Shown: positions 48,030 through 58,600 of the stretch, piece by piece
Position numbering within the stretch: the first letter of the stretch is position 1
How the letters are laid out: every line of letters begins with the position of its first letter
Origin: Bacteroidetes bacterium GWF2_33_16
GTDB lineage: Bacteria > Bacteroidota > Bacteroidia > Bacteroidales > UBA12077
Length of the DNA: 64,000 nt
Reading direction: 5' to 3'
Assembly (NCBI GenBank): GCA_001768565.1
Contig: MEOE01000007.1
Coordinates: 115,500-179,499 of the forward strand
The notes under the pieces: model-generated
Databases searched by the model: none
What the model saw: only the letters and a program-made list of their open reading frames with translations
What the model was told of the DNA's origin: nothing
Position numbers and translations under genes: made by a program

Positions 48030-48749
48030 ATGAGGGCAAAACTTTTTATACTTTTTGTGTTTATTTCGCTTAGCTCATTCGCTTTTGATTTAGAAAACCG
48101 TGATAGTAGCCAATCGACAAAGCTTACTTTTAAATCAGAGTTTATGAGTCAACACTTATGGAGAGGATATGCTATGTGCGACGTTCCCTCCATAGAACCA
48201 TCAATCGAGATTACTCATCGATTCCTAACAGCAGGAGTTTGGAGCGCTTTAAGCGCTAATGGTGAATATTTTGAAATTGATTTATATATTAAGTATACGT
48301 ATAGAGGATTTTCGATTGGACTTTATGATTATTATTGTCCAGGATCAATCTCGACAAATCAATCGTTTCTTAATTATCGTCAAAACTCAACCAAGCACAC
48401 TCTTGATTTTCATCTGGAGTATATGGGAAACGAAAGGTTTCCAGTTAAAGCAATGCTGGCAACTATGGTTTTTGGCGATGATATTAATGCAGAAACAAAT
48501 GAAAATTATTTTTCCACCTATTTCGAAATGGCCTATTTTTTATCATTTGAGAAAATCCAGGTTGATTATTTTGTAGGATTTAATTTATATGAAAGCTATT
48601 ATGGAAAGAAACCTTCAATAATAAATGTTGGCATTAAATCTTCAGGAAAAATAAATCTATTCAGAAATAAATATATTCCATTACAAGCATCAATTGTTAA
48701 TAATCCATTGACAAATAAAGTTTATCTCGTATTTGGTTTTGGTTTTTAA
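48030..48749 (+). CDS. TorF-like outer-membrane protein
   Basis: The signal peptide (LFILFVFISLSSFAF, cut near residue 18) precedes about 220 residues of alternating hydrophobic and polar strands ending in KVYLVFGFGF, the aromatic terminus of a beta barrel. Near the N-terminus, MSQHLWRGYAM carries the WRG motif seen in TorF-like and related putative porins of Bacteroidota. The length of 239 residues suggests 8-10 strands. Transport cargo is unknown. It has its own -7 element and is followed by a 218-bp non-coding gap before the signalling operon. Confidence 0.65.
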   Translation: MRAKLFILFVFISLSSFAFDLENRDSSQSTKLTFKSEFMSQHLWRGYAMCDVPSIEPSIEITHRFLTAGVWSALSANGEYFEIDLYIKYTYRGFSIGLYDYYCPGSISTNQSFLNYRQNSTKHTLDFHLEYMGNERFPVKAMLATMVFGDDINAETNENYFSTYFEMAYFLSFEKIQVDYFVGFNLYESYYGKKPSIINVGIKSSGKINLFRNKYIPLQASIVNNPLTNKVYLVFGFGF

Positions 48750-48967
48750 ATTTCGTCTTGTTTATTTTTATTTGCGGTTAATTTCTCTTTTAATTTAAAA
48801 ATCACTAATTATTAATTATCTTTTCCGGAAATTTTAAAAACAAGTATTTTTTTTATAGATTTAAGCTTGGTTTTATTATAACTCGATTAAAAAGTTATTT
48901 TTGCATATTTGTGAAAACTATTTTAATAAAATAGCGTAAGAGTATTTGTCTAAAATTTATACACTAG
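48750..48967 (+). other. Non-coding gap before the signalling operon
   Basis: This 218-bp A/T-rich stretch has no gene. TATTTTTG at 48896-48903 matches the -7 consensus, but there is no clear -33 box at the right distance. It would give a 5' leader of about 55 nt for cheR. Confidence 0.4.
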
Positions 48968-49807
48968 ATGGTATTAACCGATCAGGAAGTTAATTTTTTT
49001 GTATCTACCATAAGGAATGCATCGTCATACGATTTTAGTGAATATTCTGAGAAATCACTAAAACGGCGGCTACAAAAAATCCTTCTTGATAACAATATGG
49101 ATTTATTGGGGCTTATTAATAAATTAAAAACCAACAAAGATTTTCTTGAACAAACAGTTAAAGATATTACAGTTAATACTACTGAGTTATTTAGAGATCC
49201 ACTTATCTGGCAAACATTAAAATACAGGATTTTACCAAAGTTTACCGAAAATAAAACAATCAATATTTGGCATGCCGGATGCTCAACAGGTCAGGAAGTA
49301 TATTCCATGATGATATTGTTAAATGAGCTTAATCTACTGGATAAAGCTAAAATTTTTGCAAGCGATATTAATACCGATGCTTTAGATGCAGCAAAAAAAG
49401 GAGTTTATAAATACCGATTTAATATAGGATATCTCGATAATTTCGATAAAGTGATTAAAGAAAATCCATTTAATTACGATGAATACAACGATGTGCCATA
49501 TAATAAGTATTTCAAAATTGATAAAGTGTCGGATAGCATCATGATGAACGATTTTTTAAAGAAAATACCAATTTTCAGACAACACGATTTAGTTAAGGGT
49601 GAAAATCTGTATTTTGCAAAATTCGACCTCATATTATGCAGAAATGTTATAATTTATTTCAAGTATAGTTTACAAAATAAGGTATTTAAACTTTTTCACG
49701 ATCATTTATACACAAATGGATATTTAGTTCTTGGTATGCACGAAACAATGCTCGGAGAAATTGCATCTCGATTTGATAAAAAAGGACAAGCATATCGAAA
49801 AAAATAA
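48968..49807 (+). CDS. cheR: CheR-type protein-glutamate methyltransferase
   Basis: The 279-residue protein has the CheR N-domain (about 1-75, with FSEYSEKSLKRRLQKILLD) and an intact SAM domain: WHAGCSTGQEVYSM (101-114), ASDINTDALDAAKKG and FDLILCRNVIIYF. CheR adds methyl groups to glutamates of chemoreceptors; here no receptor, CheA or CheW is near, so a different target is likely, as in other free CheR/CheB pairs. It leads a ten-gene same-strand run with gaps of 2-78 bp. A degenerate paralog follows after 21 bp. Confidence 0.88.
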   Translation: MVLTDQEVNFFVSTIRNASSYDFSEYSEKSLKRRLQKILLDNNMDLLGLINKLKTNKDFLEQTVKDITVNTTELFRDPLIWQTLKYRILPKFTENKTINIWHAGCSTGQEVYSMMILLNELNLLDKAKIFASDINTDALDAAKKGVYKYRFNIGYLDNFDKVIKENPFNYDEYNDVPYNKYFKIDKVSDSIMMNDFLKKIPIFRQHDLVKGENLYFAKFDLILCRNVIIYFKYSLQNKVFKLFHDHLYTNGYLVLGMHETMLGEIASRFDKKGQAYRKK

Positions 49808-49828
49808 TAATTAGTTAAAAATTGTTAG

Positions 49829-50668
49829 GTGGAAATAGCGAATAGATACGAGTTAGGAATTGTTGATATTAGAAACATCATAAAGATGCTTGATGATGTT
49901 TATGGTGTTGATTTTAAAAATCATGCTCTAACATTTTTTAAACGACGAGTAGAGAGTTTTATTAAATACCATAGCTTTAAAGATGCTGATGGTTTTATTC
50001 AAAAAATTGAAAAAGACAAAGATTTTTTTGAAACCTTTTTAAAAGATATTTGTGTTGAAACAACCGAAATGTTTAGAGATCCTTCAATTTGGCGATTGCT
50101 TAAAGAGGAGACTCTTCCTAAAAATATTTTAACTAGTCCTAATTTTAAGATTTGGTTACCTGAAGTTACATCAGGAGAAGAATTATATTCTCTGGCAATC
50201 ATTTTAAAAAAACTTAAACTTCTCGATAATGTTCAGATAATCGGATCGAGTATTAGTGAGCATCATCTTGATCGAATAAGATCAGGAATCTTCGATCCTA
50301 AAAAGATCGAAACCAATGATGCTAATTATTCGAGAATTTTTAGTGAAGGTCAGTTGTCTGATTATTATACATTAAAAGATGATAAAGCATATTGGGATGT
50401 ATCGCTCATAGAAAGTATTAAACTTACAAAACAAAATATTATATTTGATGATTATCCAAAAGGGACAAAATTGATTTTGTTCAGAAATCAAATGATTTAT
50501 TACAATCAAATCTTGCAAGAGAGATTTATGAAAATTATGTATAACTCATTGGTTCCTGGAGGACATTTATTAATTGGAAATAATGAGAGAATTGAATACT
50601 GGAACTCAGAAAAAGACTATGTTTTAGTAAGTGATTCAGAAAGTATATACAAAAAGAGATTATCTTAA
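49829..50668 (+). CDS. CheR paralog with degenerate SAM-binding site
   Basis: The protein is the same length (279) as the preceding CheR and aligns with it: TELFRDPLIW against TEMFRDPSIW, and RNVIIYF against RNQMIYY. However, the SAM loop WHAGCSTGQE has become WLPEVTSGEE, the acidic ribose-binding ASDINTDAL has become GSSISEHHL, and the catalytic-side CRN is FRN. Methyl transfer is unlikely; it may instead bind receptor tails or regulate the active CheR. The frame is intact. The start is GTG at 49829: an in-frame stop lies just upstream and the first ATG is 23 codons in. Confidence 0.8.
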   Translation: MEIANRYELGIVDIRNIIKMLDDVYGVDFKNHALTFFKRRVESFIKYHSFKDADGFIQKIEKDKDFFETFLKDICVETTEMFRDPSIWRLLKEETLPKNILTSPNFKIWLPEVTSGEELYSLAIILKKLKLLDNVQIIGSSISEHHLDRIRSGIFDPKKIETNDANYSRIFSEGQLSDYYTLKDDKAYWDVSLIESIKLTKQNIIFDDYPKGTKLILFRNQMIYYNQILQERFMKIMYNSLVPGGHLLIGNNERIEYWNSEKDYVLVSDSESIYKKRLS

Positions 50669-50673
50669 CAAGC

Positions 50674-51231
50674 ATGTATAAAGCATTAGTAATAGGTGGA
50701 TCAGCAGGAAGTTTTCAGGTAATTACCCGAATATTAAATTCGTTACCAAAAAACTTTCCTTTACCAGTATTACTTAGTTTGCACAGGCTTAAACATGTTC
50801 GATCAGGTTTTGTCGAAGCATTATCAATAAAATCAGGTATCGAAGTTATTGAACCATTCGATAAAGATTCGATTAAACCAGGAAAAGCGTATTTAGCACC
50901 ATCGAATTATCATATGTATGTTGAGTTAAATAAAAAGATTGCCTTATCTACAGAAGAACCAGTAAATCATTCAAGGCCTTCTATCGATTTAACATTCGAA
51001 ACTGCCGCACAGGCATACCGAGACAAATTGATTGGGATAATTTTATCAGGTGCAAATAGAGATGGTGCTTATGGTCTAAAAAAATTAAAACAATTAGGCG
51101 GATTGGCCATTGTTCAGGATCCGAATGAATGCCAGGTTAAAACAATGACCGAAGCTTCCTTGAAATTAACAACAGTAGATCATATATTTACAACACAACA
51201 AATTATCAATTTTTTACAAGGTCTAAAATGA
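50674..51231 (+). CDS. cheB: CheB methylesterase domain protein without receiver
   Basis: The 185-residue protein is only the CheB catalytic domain. The catalytic triad is recognisable: S10 in IGGSAGS, H37 in LSLHR and D130 in SGANRDGAYGL. The usual N-terminal receiver that controls CheB is missing, so activity is not set by CheA phosphorylation. With the upstream cheR it could form a reversible glutamate methylation pair. It begins 5 bp after the degenerate CheR. The length equals that of other stand-alone CheB domains. Confidence 0.88.
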   Translation: MYKALVIGGSAGSFQVITRILNSLPKNFPLPVLLSLHRLKHVRSGFVEALSIKSGIEVIEPFDKDSIKPGKAYLAPSNYHMYVELNKKIALSTEEPVNHSRPSIDLTFETAAQAYRDKLIGIILSGANRDGAYGLKKLKQLGGLAIVQDPNECQVKTMTEASLKLTTVDHIFTTQQIINFLQGLK

Positions 51232-51241
51232 TTTTTAGTAC

Positions 51242-52009
51242 ATGGAAAACTTGAAAAAATATAAGATATATGCAGTATGCACACTAATTGTTCATATTGT
51301 GCTTTGTTTTGCCTTATTCTCAAATATTCGAAATTTAATTGAGAAAAACGCAGGGATATCTACATATCTTTTAATCATTTTTCTACTTATAATTGGAGTA
51401 ATATTTTTTGTTTTAACAATATTACTCACAAATAAAAAGGAATCAGAAGATTATATTCACAAAACGGTTGTTGAATCAAAAACCGATATCGAAGAGGACG
51501 AGATTCAGGAAACAAGCAATAAATCAATAGACGATATTGATGTAGAACATTACATAAAAAAACTTTTACCTAAAGATGATTCAAAATTAAATAGTACAAA
51601 ATATACCGAAAAAGTTCTCAGCAATTTTGCCAAAGAATTAGATATTGTTCAAGGTTTATTTTATTTGCGCGAAAAAGAGTCAGATCAATTTTCTATTGCT
51701 GGAAAATATGCTTACTTTGGCGAAACTGATCCCCAGGGATTTAAGGTTGGTCAAACCTTGTCAGGACAAGTTGCATTGAATAAAACAATATTATATTTGG
51801 AAGACATACCTGAAAACTTTGTTACTATCTTGTCAGGTCTTGGAAGTAGTTCTCCAAAACATTTATTAATTATTCCTGTTATTGTTAATAACGAAACGAT
51901 TGCGATTATTGAACTTGCATCGTTTAAGGAGTTTAAGAAAAGCTGGCGAAAATTATTCGAAGAGCTTGCTCATCGACTGGGTGAACCTTTAAGTAAATAT
52001 ATATCATAA
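51242..52009 (+). CDS. Membrane GAF-domain protein
   Basis: Two hydrophobic helices (about 10-28 and 37-60) are followed by an acidic, disordered-looking stretch and a C-terminal GAF domain (about 115-250). The GAF segment LDIVQGLFYLREKESDQFSI and the following GKYAYFG... and EDIPENFVTI parts are strikingly like the GAF domain of the next gene, indicating a duplication within the operon. There is no kinase or output domain, so it is either a sensor subunit or a partner of the phosphatase below. It starts 10 bp after cheB and ends 8 bp before the next gene. Confidence 0.75.
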   Translation: MENLKKYKIYAVCTLIVHIVLCFALFSNIRNLIEKNAGISTYLLIIFLLIIGVIFFVLTILLTNKKESEDYIHKTVVESKTDIEEDEIQETSNKSIDDIDVEHYIKKLLPKDDSKLNSTKYTEKVLSNFAKELDIVQGLFYLREKESDQFSIAGKYAYFGETDPQGFKVGQTLSGQVALNKTILYLEDIPENFVTILSGLGSSSPKHLLIIPVIVNNETIAIIELASFKEFKKSWRKLFEELAHRLGEPLSKYIS

Positions 52010-52017
52010 ATTGCACT

Positions 52018-54621
52018 ATGTTTAGTAGGAATCAAAATAACAATCCAGTATCGTATAACGATATCCTTTTGGGAGGAGGAATAGCGCTGGTGTTTCCTGT
52101 TATTGCCTGGATGATTGATATTATTATTCATAAATATCCTGTTTCATTCTCTATTCTTAAAGAAATTCATAGTAACAATCCTATTCTTTGGATTATAGAT
52201 TTGGCTCCATTTGTGATTGGCTTGATAATTTTCTTATTTACCAAAAAAAGAGAAAGAGATAAGGAACAGTTTAAAAAAGTAATAGAACAAAGAGATGCTG
52301 ATATAAATCGCAACGCAATCTTTGCAAAACAAATTGGTGAAGGTAAATACGATGTTCATTATAATATATTAGACAAAAACGATATTCTTGGCAAATCTTT
52401 ATTGGTTATGCGAGATAACTTACTTGCAAGTAACCGAAAAGAGAAAGAGGAAAACTGGATTTCTGAGGGTAAAGATATAATTCAGAATATATTACGAATA
52501 CATAATAACATAAATGTATTGGCTTATGATGTTATTGTTCAGTTAATTAATTATATCGATGTAATTCAAGGAGCTTTCTTTATTTATGAGGAGGAATCAG
52601 AGAAATTAATAAACATTGCAACCTACGCTTATAACAGGCGACGATTCTTAAACCAGGAATTTAAAGTTGGGCATGGCCTTATTGGTCAGTGTGCTTACGA
52701 AATGGATATTGTATATCGTACAGAAATTCCGGATGAATATGCTACTATTACATCTGGTATTCTGGGTGATAAAAAGCCATCTAGTCTGCTTATTGTACCA
52801 CTTATTACTGAGGAGAAACTCCAAGGAGTTCTTGAGTTTGCTTCATTAAAGGATGAGTTTTCAGAAACTACCATTGTTTTTCTAAAAGAGTTGGGCGAAA
52901 TAATTGCACGAACACTCTATAATCTGAAAATGAATCAGAAAACAGAGAAACTGTTGCAGGAGTCTCAGCAGATGACAGAAGAGCTTAAGGAGAATGAAGA
53001 AGAGCTCCGACAGAATGCAGAAGAAATGCGTGCAACACAAGAGGAACTCGAAATTTCAAATAGGAAACTCGAAGCTCAGATTAAAGAAGTAGAAAATGCA
53101 CAGAAAAGATTACATTCATTATTAGAAAATGCTTCTGAAGTTATTTCTATATATGATAGTGAGCTAAAACTTAAATATCAAAGTCCTTCAGTTAGTAAGA
53201 TTTTAGGTTATACTCCTGAAGAAATGATGAGCGGAAAAGACATGGATCGGCTTACAGCAAAAGGAGAAGCTGCAATGAAAGAAATGTTCGAATTTCTGCT
53301 AAAAGATCCGGAAACTCCAAGAACCATTCAGTACACATATATTAAAAAAGATGGTCGAAAAATTCATATCGAAACAACGGGTCGCAATTTATTAAACGAT
53401 TCTGCTATAAGCGGTATAATTCTTAATTCGCAAGATATTACTGAGCGTAAACGTGCTGAGAAAGAGGAGCGAATGAAGAGTAAAATGCAATCTCTATCAG
53501 AAAACAGCTTGGATCTTATTTTACGTATGAACACCAAAGGTCAGTTTTTTTATGCAAATCCAGTTGTTGAAGAATTTATTGGTGTAAAATCTAAGGATGT
53601 TATTAATGCTCGACTTGAAGATTTAAGCATGGACGAATCCCTTGTTGAGTTTTTTAAAGAAGCTATCCGACATATTAGAAAAACGAATCAGAAGCTCAAT
53701 CAAGAAATGGAAATTATTTCTGTTACAAAAGGAGAACGTATAATGAGCTTTAATGCAATACCTGAATTTAACGAAAACGAACTTGAAACAGTCCTTTTTG
53801 TTGGCCACGATATTACTGAGGCTAAACAAATAGAAATGGAGATTAAAGAAAAGAATAATAAAATAAATGAAAGTATAAATTATGCCCAAAGAATACAATC
53901 ATCTATTCTGCCAAGCAATAACATAATTCAAGAATATTTACCAAATTCATTTATCTTTTATTTACCGAGAGATGTTGTTAGTGGCGATTTTCCATGGTTC
54001 TTTAAAAAGGAAGATATTATTTATCTTGCTGTTGTTGATTGTACTGGACATGGTGTTCCTGGGGCCCTTTTATCATTTATTGGATATTTCCAGCTTAACA
54101 ATATTGTTGACCATGATATCAATTATTCGGCTGGGCAAATACTCGACAAATTGCATTTTGGCGTTCGAACAACATTAAAGCAGGATCGAGTTGATGCAGA
54201 AGCAAGGGATGGAATGGATATTGCATTACTACGTATTGATATTAAAAAGAAAGAAATCCAATTTGCCGGAGCACATAGACCATTATATCTTTTAAGAAAA
54301 GGAGTTTTAGAAGAGTTTAAAGGTAATAGAAAAGCCATTGGAGGTATTCCTCACCGTAAAAAGGCAGAAAATGATTTCGAAAATCATATTGTTGAAATAA
54401 AGAAAGGCGATAAGATATTCTTCTTCTCAGATGGATTGCCAGATCAGGTAGGAGGACCAGATGGTAAAAAGTACTCTTCACAACGAATACGAGAAAATAT
54501 TGTCGTGAACAAAGATCTTTCAATGCAACAATATGCTAGTTTATTTTCAAATGACTTTAAAAAATATAAAGGAAAAAACAAACAAATTGATGATGTGTTA
54601 TTAATTGGAATCGAATTTTAA
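52018..54621 (+). CDS. GAF-PAS-PAS-SpoIIE membrane phosphatase (SiaA-like)
   Basis: The 867-residue protein has two N-terminal helices (about 16-37 and 55-74), a short HAMP-like segment, a GAF domain (about 165-305), a coiled coil with repeated EELRQNAEEMRATQEEL-type heptads (about 310-365), two PAS domains (about 370-485 and 490-605) and a PP2C/SpoIIE phosphatase. The metal-binding motifs SGDFPWF, DCTGHGVPGALLSFIG, DGMDIALL, FFSDGLPDQVG and QIDDVLLIG are complete. It is placed directly before SiaB and SiaC genes, so it probably dephosphorylates SiaC, as SiaA does in Pseudomonas. Input would come through GAF/PAS; the ligand is unknown. Confidence 0.88.
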   Translation: MFSRNQNNNPVSYNDILLGGGIALVFPVIAWMIDIIIHKYPVSFSILKEIHSNNPILWIIDLAPFVIGLIIFLFTKKRERDKEQFKKVIEQRDADINRNAIFAKQIGEGKYDVHYNILDKNDILGKSLLVMRDNLLASNRKEKEENWISEGKDIIQNILRIHNNINVLAYDVIVQLINYIDVIQGAFFIYEEESEKLINIATYAYNRRRFLNQEFKVGHGLIGQCAYEMDIVYRTEIPDEYATITSGILGDKKPSSLLIVPLITEEKLQGVLEFASLKDEFSETTIVFLKELGEIIARTLYNLKMNQKTEKLLQESQQMTEELKENEEELRQNAEEMRATQEELEISNRKLEAQIKEVENAQKRLHSLLENASEVISIYDSELKLKYQSPSVSKILGYTPEEMMSGKDMDRLTAKGEAAMKEMFEFLLKDPETPRTIQYTYIKKDGRKIHIETTGRNLLNDSAISGIILNSQDITERKRAEKEERMKSKMQSLSENSLDLILRMNTKGQFFYANPVVEEFIGVKSKDVINARLEDLSMDESLVEFFKEAIRHIRKTNQKLNQEMEIISVTKGERIMSFNAIPEFNENELETVLFVGHDITEAKQIEMEIKEKNNKINESINYAQRIQSSILPSNNIIQEYLPNSFIFYLPRDVVSGDFPWFFKKEDIIYLAVVDCTGHGVPGALLSFIGYFQLNNIVDHDINYSAGQILDKLHFGVRTTLKQDRVDAEARDGMDIALLRIDIKKKEIQFAGAHRPLYLLRKGVLEEFKGNRKAIGGIPHRKKAENDFENHIVEIKKGDKIFFFSDGLPDQVGGPDGKKYSSQRIRENIVVNKDLSMQQYASLFSNDFKKYKGKNKQIDDVLLIGIEF

Positions 54622-54659
54622 TTTTTAATTAACTTTAATAAATATTAATTTTACAACCT

Positions 54660-55235
54660 ATGGATAAAAGTAATGTAAAAGGCTTTCTTGAGTTTGTTTA
54701 CGATTTTTACCGGTCAATGAAAGCCCACGAAATCACTTTGGTATATGAGGGTGAAATTACTCACCAGATTACCAAGGCGTTTACTTCTCTTACTGAATCA
54801 AATATGGCTAAGGAGTCAGAATCAAATTCGGTACAGAAGAAAGTTTTCCATGTTATGGTTGAGTGTCTGCAAAACATAAGCAAACACGCTGATTCATTCG
54901 GATCAGATGATTTCTTATTTGCTGGACGAGGTATTTTTATGGTAAGTAAAGGGAAAAATGACTATCATGTTACAACCGGTAATGTAATAGAAAATGATAA
55001 AATTGAAGAACTTACCGAAATGCTTGACCATATAAATAGCCTTGATAAAGACGGCTTAAAAGACCTTTATAAAAACCAGATGAAAGAAGGTAGACTCTCT
55101 GAAAAAGGAGGTGCAGGATTAGGATTTATCGATATTGCTCGTAAAACAAACAATAAACTCGATTTCCACTTTCTGCCTATTGACGAAGGAAGTTCATTTT
55201 TCCTTTTAACTTCATCTATTTCTAGAATTGCTTAA
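54660..55235 (+). CDS. siaB: SiaB-family protein kinase (DUF6272)
   Basis: The 191-residue protein matches the SiaB family. It has a GHKL-type ATP fold: an N-box like segment VECLQNISKHAD (E68 and N72) and a glycine loop EKGGAGLGFIDIARKTNNKL near the C-terminus. In Pseudomonas aeruginosa, SiaB phosphorylates SiaC on a threonine and SiaA reverses it. Here the same three parts (phosphatase, kinase, SiaC) are in order with 38 and 18 bp gaps. I infer the same partner-switch. Confidence 0.85.
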   Translation: MDKSNVKGFLEFVYDFYRSMKAHEITLVYEGEITHQITKAFTSLTESNMAKESESNSVQKKVFHVMVECLQNISKHADSFGSDDFLFAGRGIFMVSKGKNDYHVTTGNVIENDKIEELTEMLDHINSLDKDGLKDLYKNQMKEGRLSEKGGAGLGFIDIARKTNNKLDFHFLPIDEGSSFFLLTSSISRIA

Positions 55236-55253
55236 TAAAATAATTATTATACC

Positions 55254-55634
55254 ATGGAAGTAATAAAGATCAAAGGTACTGACGATACTCCAACTGTAAT
55301 TCTTGATAAAGAAAACGGAATTTTTGAAATTTCAGGAAGATCACTTCCTGAAGATGTTACTACCTTTTATGAGCCGATCCTTAGTTGGCTCGATGATTAT
55401 CAGGAAGAAGCGAATGCTAAAACTGTATTTTCGTTTAAGTTGGTTTATTTTAACACTGCTTCTTCAAAGCTTATTCTCGATATCTTAATGAAATTGGAAG
55501 ATATGCACGAAAATGGCAAAGAGATACTAATCAAGTGGTTTTTTCCTGAAGATGATGAGGATATGCAGGAAGCCGGCGAAGAATATGCTGATATTGTAGA
55601 TGTTCCATTTGAACAGGTAAGTTATAATTTTTAG
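55254..55634 (+). CDS. siaC: SiaC-family regulatory phosphoprotein (DUF1987)
   Basis: The 126-residue protein matches the STAS-like DUF1987 (SiaC) family. The conserved phosphosite loop YFNTASSK has T68, the same number as the phosphorylated threonine of Pseudomonas SiaC. The N-terminus (IKGTDDTPTVILDKENGIFE) and the FDxP-like acidic tail (EDDEDMQEAGEEYA) are also typical. In Pseudomonas, dephosphorylated SiaC activates the diguanylate cyclase SiaD. No GGDEF protein is encoded here, so its client may be the ABC protein encoded 42 bp downstream or something elsewhere. Confidence 0.85.
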   Translation: MEVIKIKGTDDTPTVILDKENGIFEISGRSLPEDVTTFYEPILSWLDDYQEEANAKTVFSFKLVYFNTASSKLILDILMKLEDMHENGKEILIKWFFPEDDEDMQEAGEEYADIVDVPFEQVSYNF

Positions 55635-55676
55635 CAATCTTAATTAATTGCTAGGTTTTTATTAATGTTTTAATGT

Positions 55677-58600
55677 ATGAGTGAGGAAATCTTAAAAGCT
55701 CTTATGCAGTTATTTGCTTTAATTGTAAAGCAGGACGAAGGCGTAGAGTCAAATGAAAGAGAATATGTAGAGAATTTTCTTACTCAACAACTAAATAATG
55801 AAGCTGTTCCAGAGTATTTAGCTCTTTTCGACGAGATGTCGGGAATTTCTGGTAATGATAAAGACGAAAAGGAAGAAAAATCTGAAAAACCTGAGAAAGT
55901 TAAGTTAACATCTGTTAAGGATTCTGTAAGAATTCTTGGCATATGTAAAAAAATTAATAAAACACTTACTCAAAAACAAAAGGTAATTGTTTTGGTTCGT
56001 CTTTTTGAGTTAATTAATTCCGATCGTAAGTTCTCTGAACAAAGAATGGCAATTATTAATACTGTAGCCGAAGTTTTTAAGCTTACCAAAGAGGAATTTA
56101 CCAGTATTGAGAGTTTTGTAATAAACAATGAGGTTGAGAAACTAGATTTTTCAACAAATTTAATTATTGCAGATAAGGAAATTGGTTGTAAAGAATCAAA
56201 ATTTATTAAGATTGAATCACTTGATGGGAATATTGTTATTCTTCAAGTGAAAAGTGTAGATCTCTATTTTATGAGATATACTGGTCAGGAAGATCTCTTC
56301 TTAAATGGACTTCCAGTTAATTATAAGCGAATTTATCTTTTTGCAGCAGGGGGAACAATTAAGTTACCAAAGGGAAAACCAATCTATTATAGCGATATTC
56401 TTGCTCATTTTCTTGCCGATTCTACTTCTATTAAAATTTCGTATTCTGTTAAAGATCTAAACTTTGTTTTTCCAAATGGTGGGGTAGGTCTGCGAAATAT
56501 AAACTTCTCTGAAGATCAGGGGAAGCTAATTGGACTAATGGGCGCCAGTGGTGCTGGAAAAACAACTTTGTTAAATGTACTTGCAGGATTAAACACTCCA
56601 ACTAGTGGAGAGATTATTATTAATGGAGTTAATCTCCATACCCAGCGAGAAAAACTAGAAGGTGTTATAGGATATATTCCTCAGGATGATTTGTTAATAG
56701 AAGAACTTACAGTATTCCAAAATCTATATTATAACGCCAAATTATGTTTTAACGACAAAACGGAAGAAGAAATAATTCAACTGGTCGATAAAACACTTAC
56801 AAATCTTGGCCTGATAGAGAGAAAAAACCTGAAAGTAGGTTCTCCATTAAATAAAATGATAAGTGGAGGACAACGTAAAAGATTAAATATTGCACTTGAA
56901 TTAATACGTGAACCATCAATCCTTTTTGTTGATGAACCTACATCGGGTTTGTCATCGCGCGATTCAGAAAATGTAATGGACCTTTTAAGAGAATTAGCAC
57001 TAAAAGGAAAATTAATTTTTGTGGTAATTCACCAGCCATCATCCGACATTTATAAGATGTTCGACAATATGATGATTCTCGATACTGGTGGATACATGAT
57101 TTATTATGGTAACCCTGTTGAAGGGGTTATGTATTTTAAACGCCTCGATGCACAGATAAATAGCGATGTAGGCGAATGCCCAACTTGTGGTAATGTAAAT
57201 CCAGAACTCATTTTTAATATTATTGAAGCTAAGGTTGTAGATGAGTATGGTAAATACACATTAAAGAGAAAAATTACACCCCAAAAATGGGAAGACAACT
57301 TTAAGGAAAATATTAAATTACTTGTTGTTAATGAAATTGTAGAAGATCCCGAATCTACCTTAAGAATTCCTTCTTGGATAAAACAACTTAGAATTTACAC
57401 GATACGTGATTTTTTATCAAAAATTAGTAATACACAATATATTGCTCTAAATCTTCTCGAAGCCCCTTTGCTCGGGTTTATTCTCTCATTTATAATCAGA
57501 TATATCGCTGATCCTGAGTCAAAGGTATATATCTTCCGCGAAAATGAGAATATCCATATTTACATTTTTATGGGGTTAATTGTAGCTCTATTCCTGGGGC
57601 TTACAATCAGTGCGGAGGAAATATTTCGTGATCGCAAAATACTTAAAAGAGAAGCATTTCTTAATTTAAGCCGATCAAGTTACCTTGTTTCAAAAATCTT
57701 TATCTTGTTCTCCATATCTGCAATTCAGGCTCTATTATTTGTTTTAATAGCAAATAATATTTTAGGTGTTAGAGGAATGATGTTTGAGTATTGGTTTGCT
57801 TTGTTTACTACCGCTGCTTTTGCAAATATGATGGGGTTAAATGTATCTGCATCTTTTAATTCGGCAGTAACAATATACATATTAATTCCATTATTAATGA
57901 TTCCAATGATGATCTTAAGTGGAGCAATGTTCCCGTTCGATAAAATGAACAGATCCATTGGAAGCGTTGAGAAAGTACCTTTAATTGCTGAATTTATGCC
58001 AACCAAATGGTCTTTCGAGGCATTAATGGTAAACCAGTTTAAAAATAATGATTTTCAAAAAAATTTCTATGATATAGAAAAACGCGAAAGTAATGCTGAT
58101 TTTAAAAAAGTGTATTATTTACCAGAGTTAAAGAAAAACCTAACTTATATTGAAGACAACTGGTACCGATTTAATGAACCAGAAATAAAACAGGAAATAA
58201 CAGAATCTTTGAAATTATTAAGAAAAGAATTGGGCAAGGAGCAAAACAGAACAGGATTATTATTTGAATCTCTTCATCAGCTTGATTCATCCCTTTTTAA
58301 TGAAATCATTCTATATAAAACATCAGATTATCTGAATCAGCTTGAGGCCTATTATAATGCGATGTTTCAGAAAGCCAATACCGAGAAAGAGAATATTATA
58401 AGGTATTTATTACAAACTAATCCAGAGTTGTACCGTAATAAAAGGGCGGCTTATCATAACGAAAGTGTCGAAGATCAGGTTAAAAAAGTATATGAGAAAA
58501 ATAAAATGCTAAGATATAGGGACGAATTGGTGCAACAAATTGATCCGGTTTACAAAGATCCAGACATTGAAGGGTATTTTAATTTCAGAGCACATTTTTT

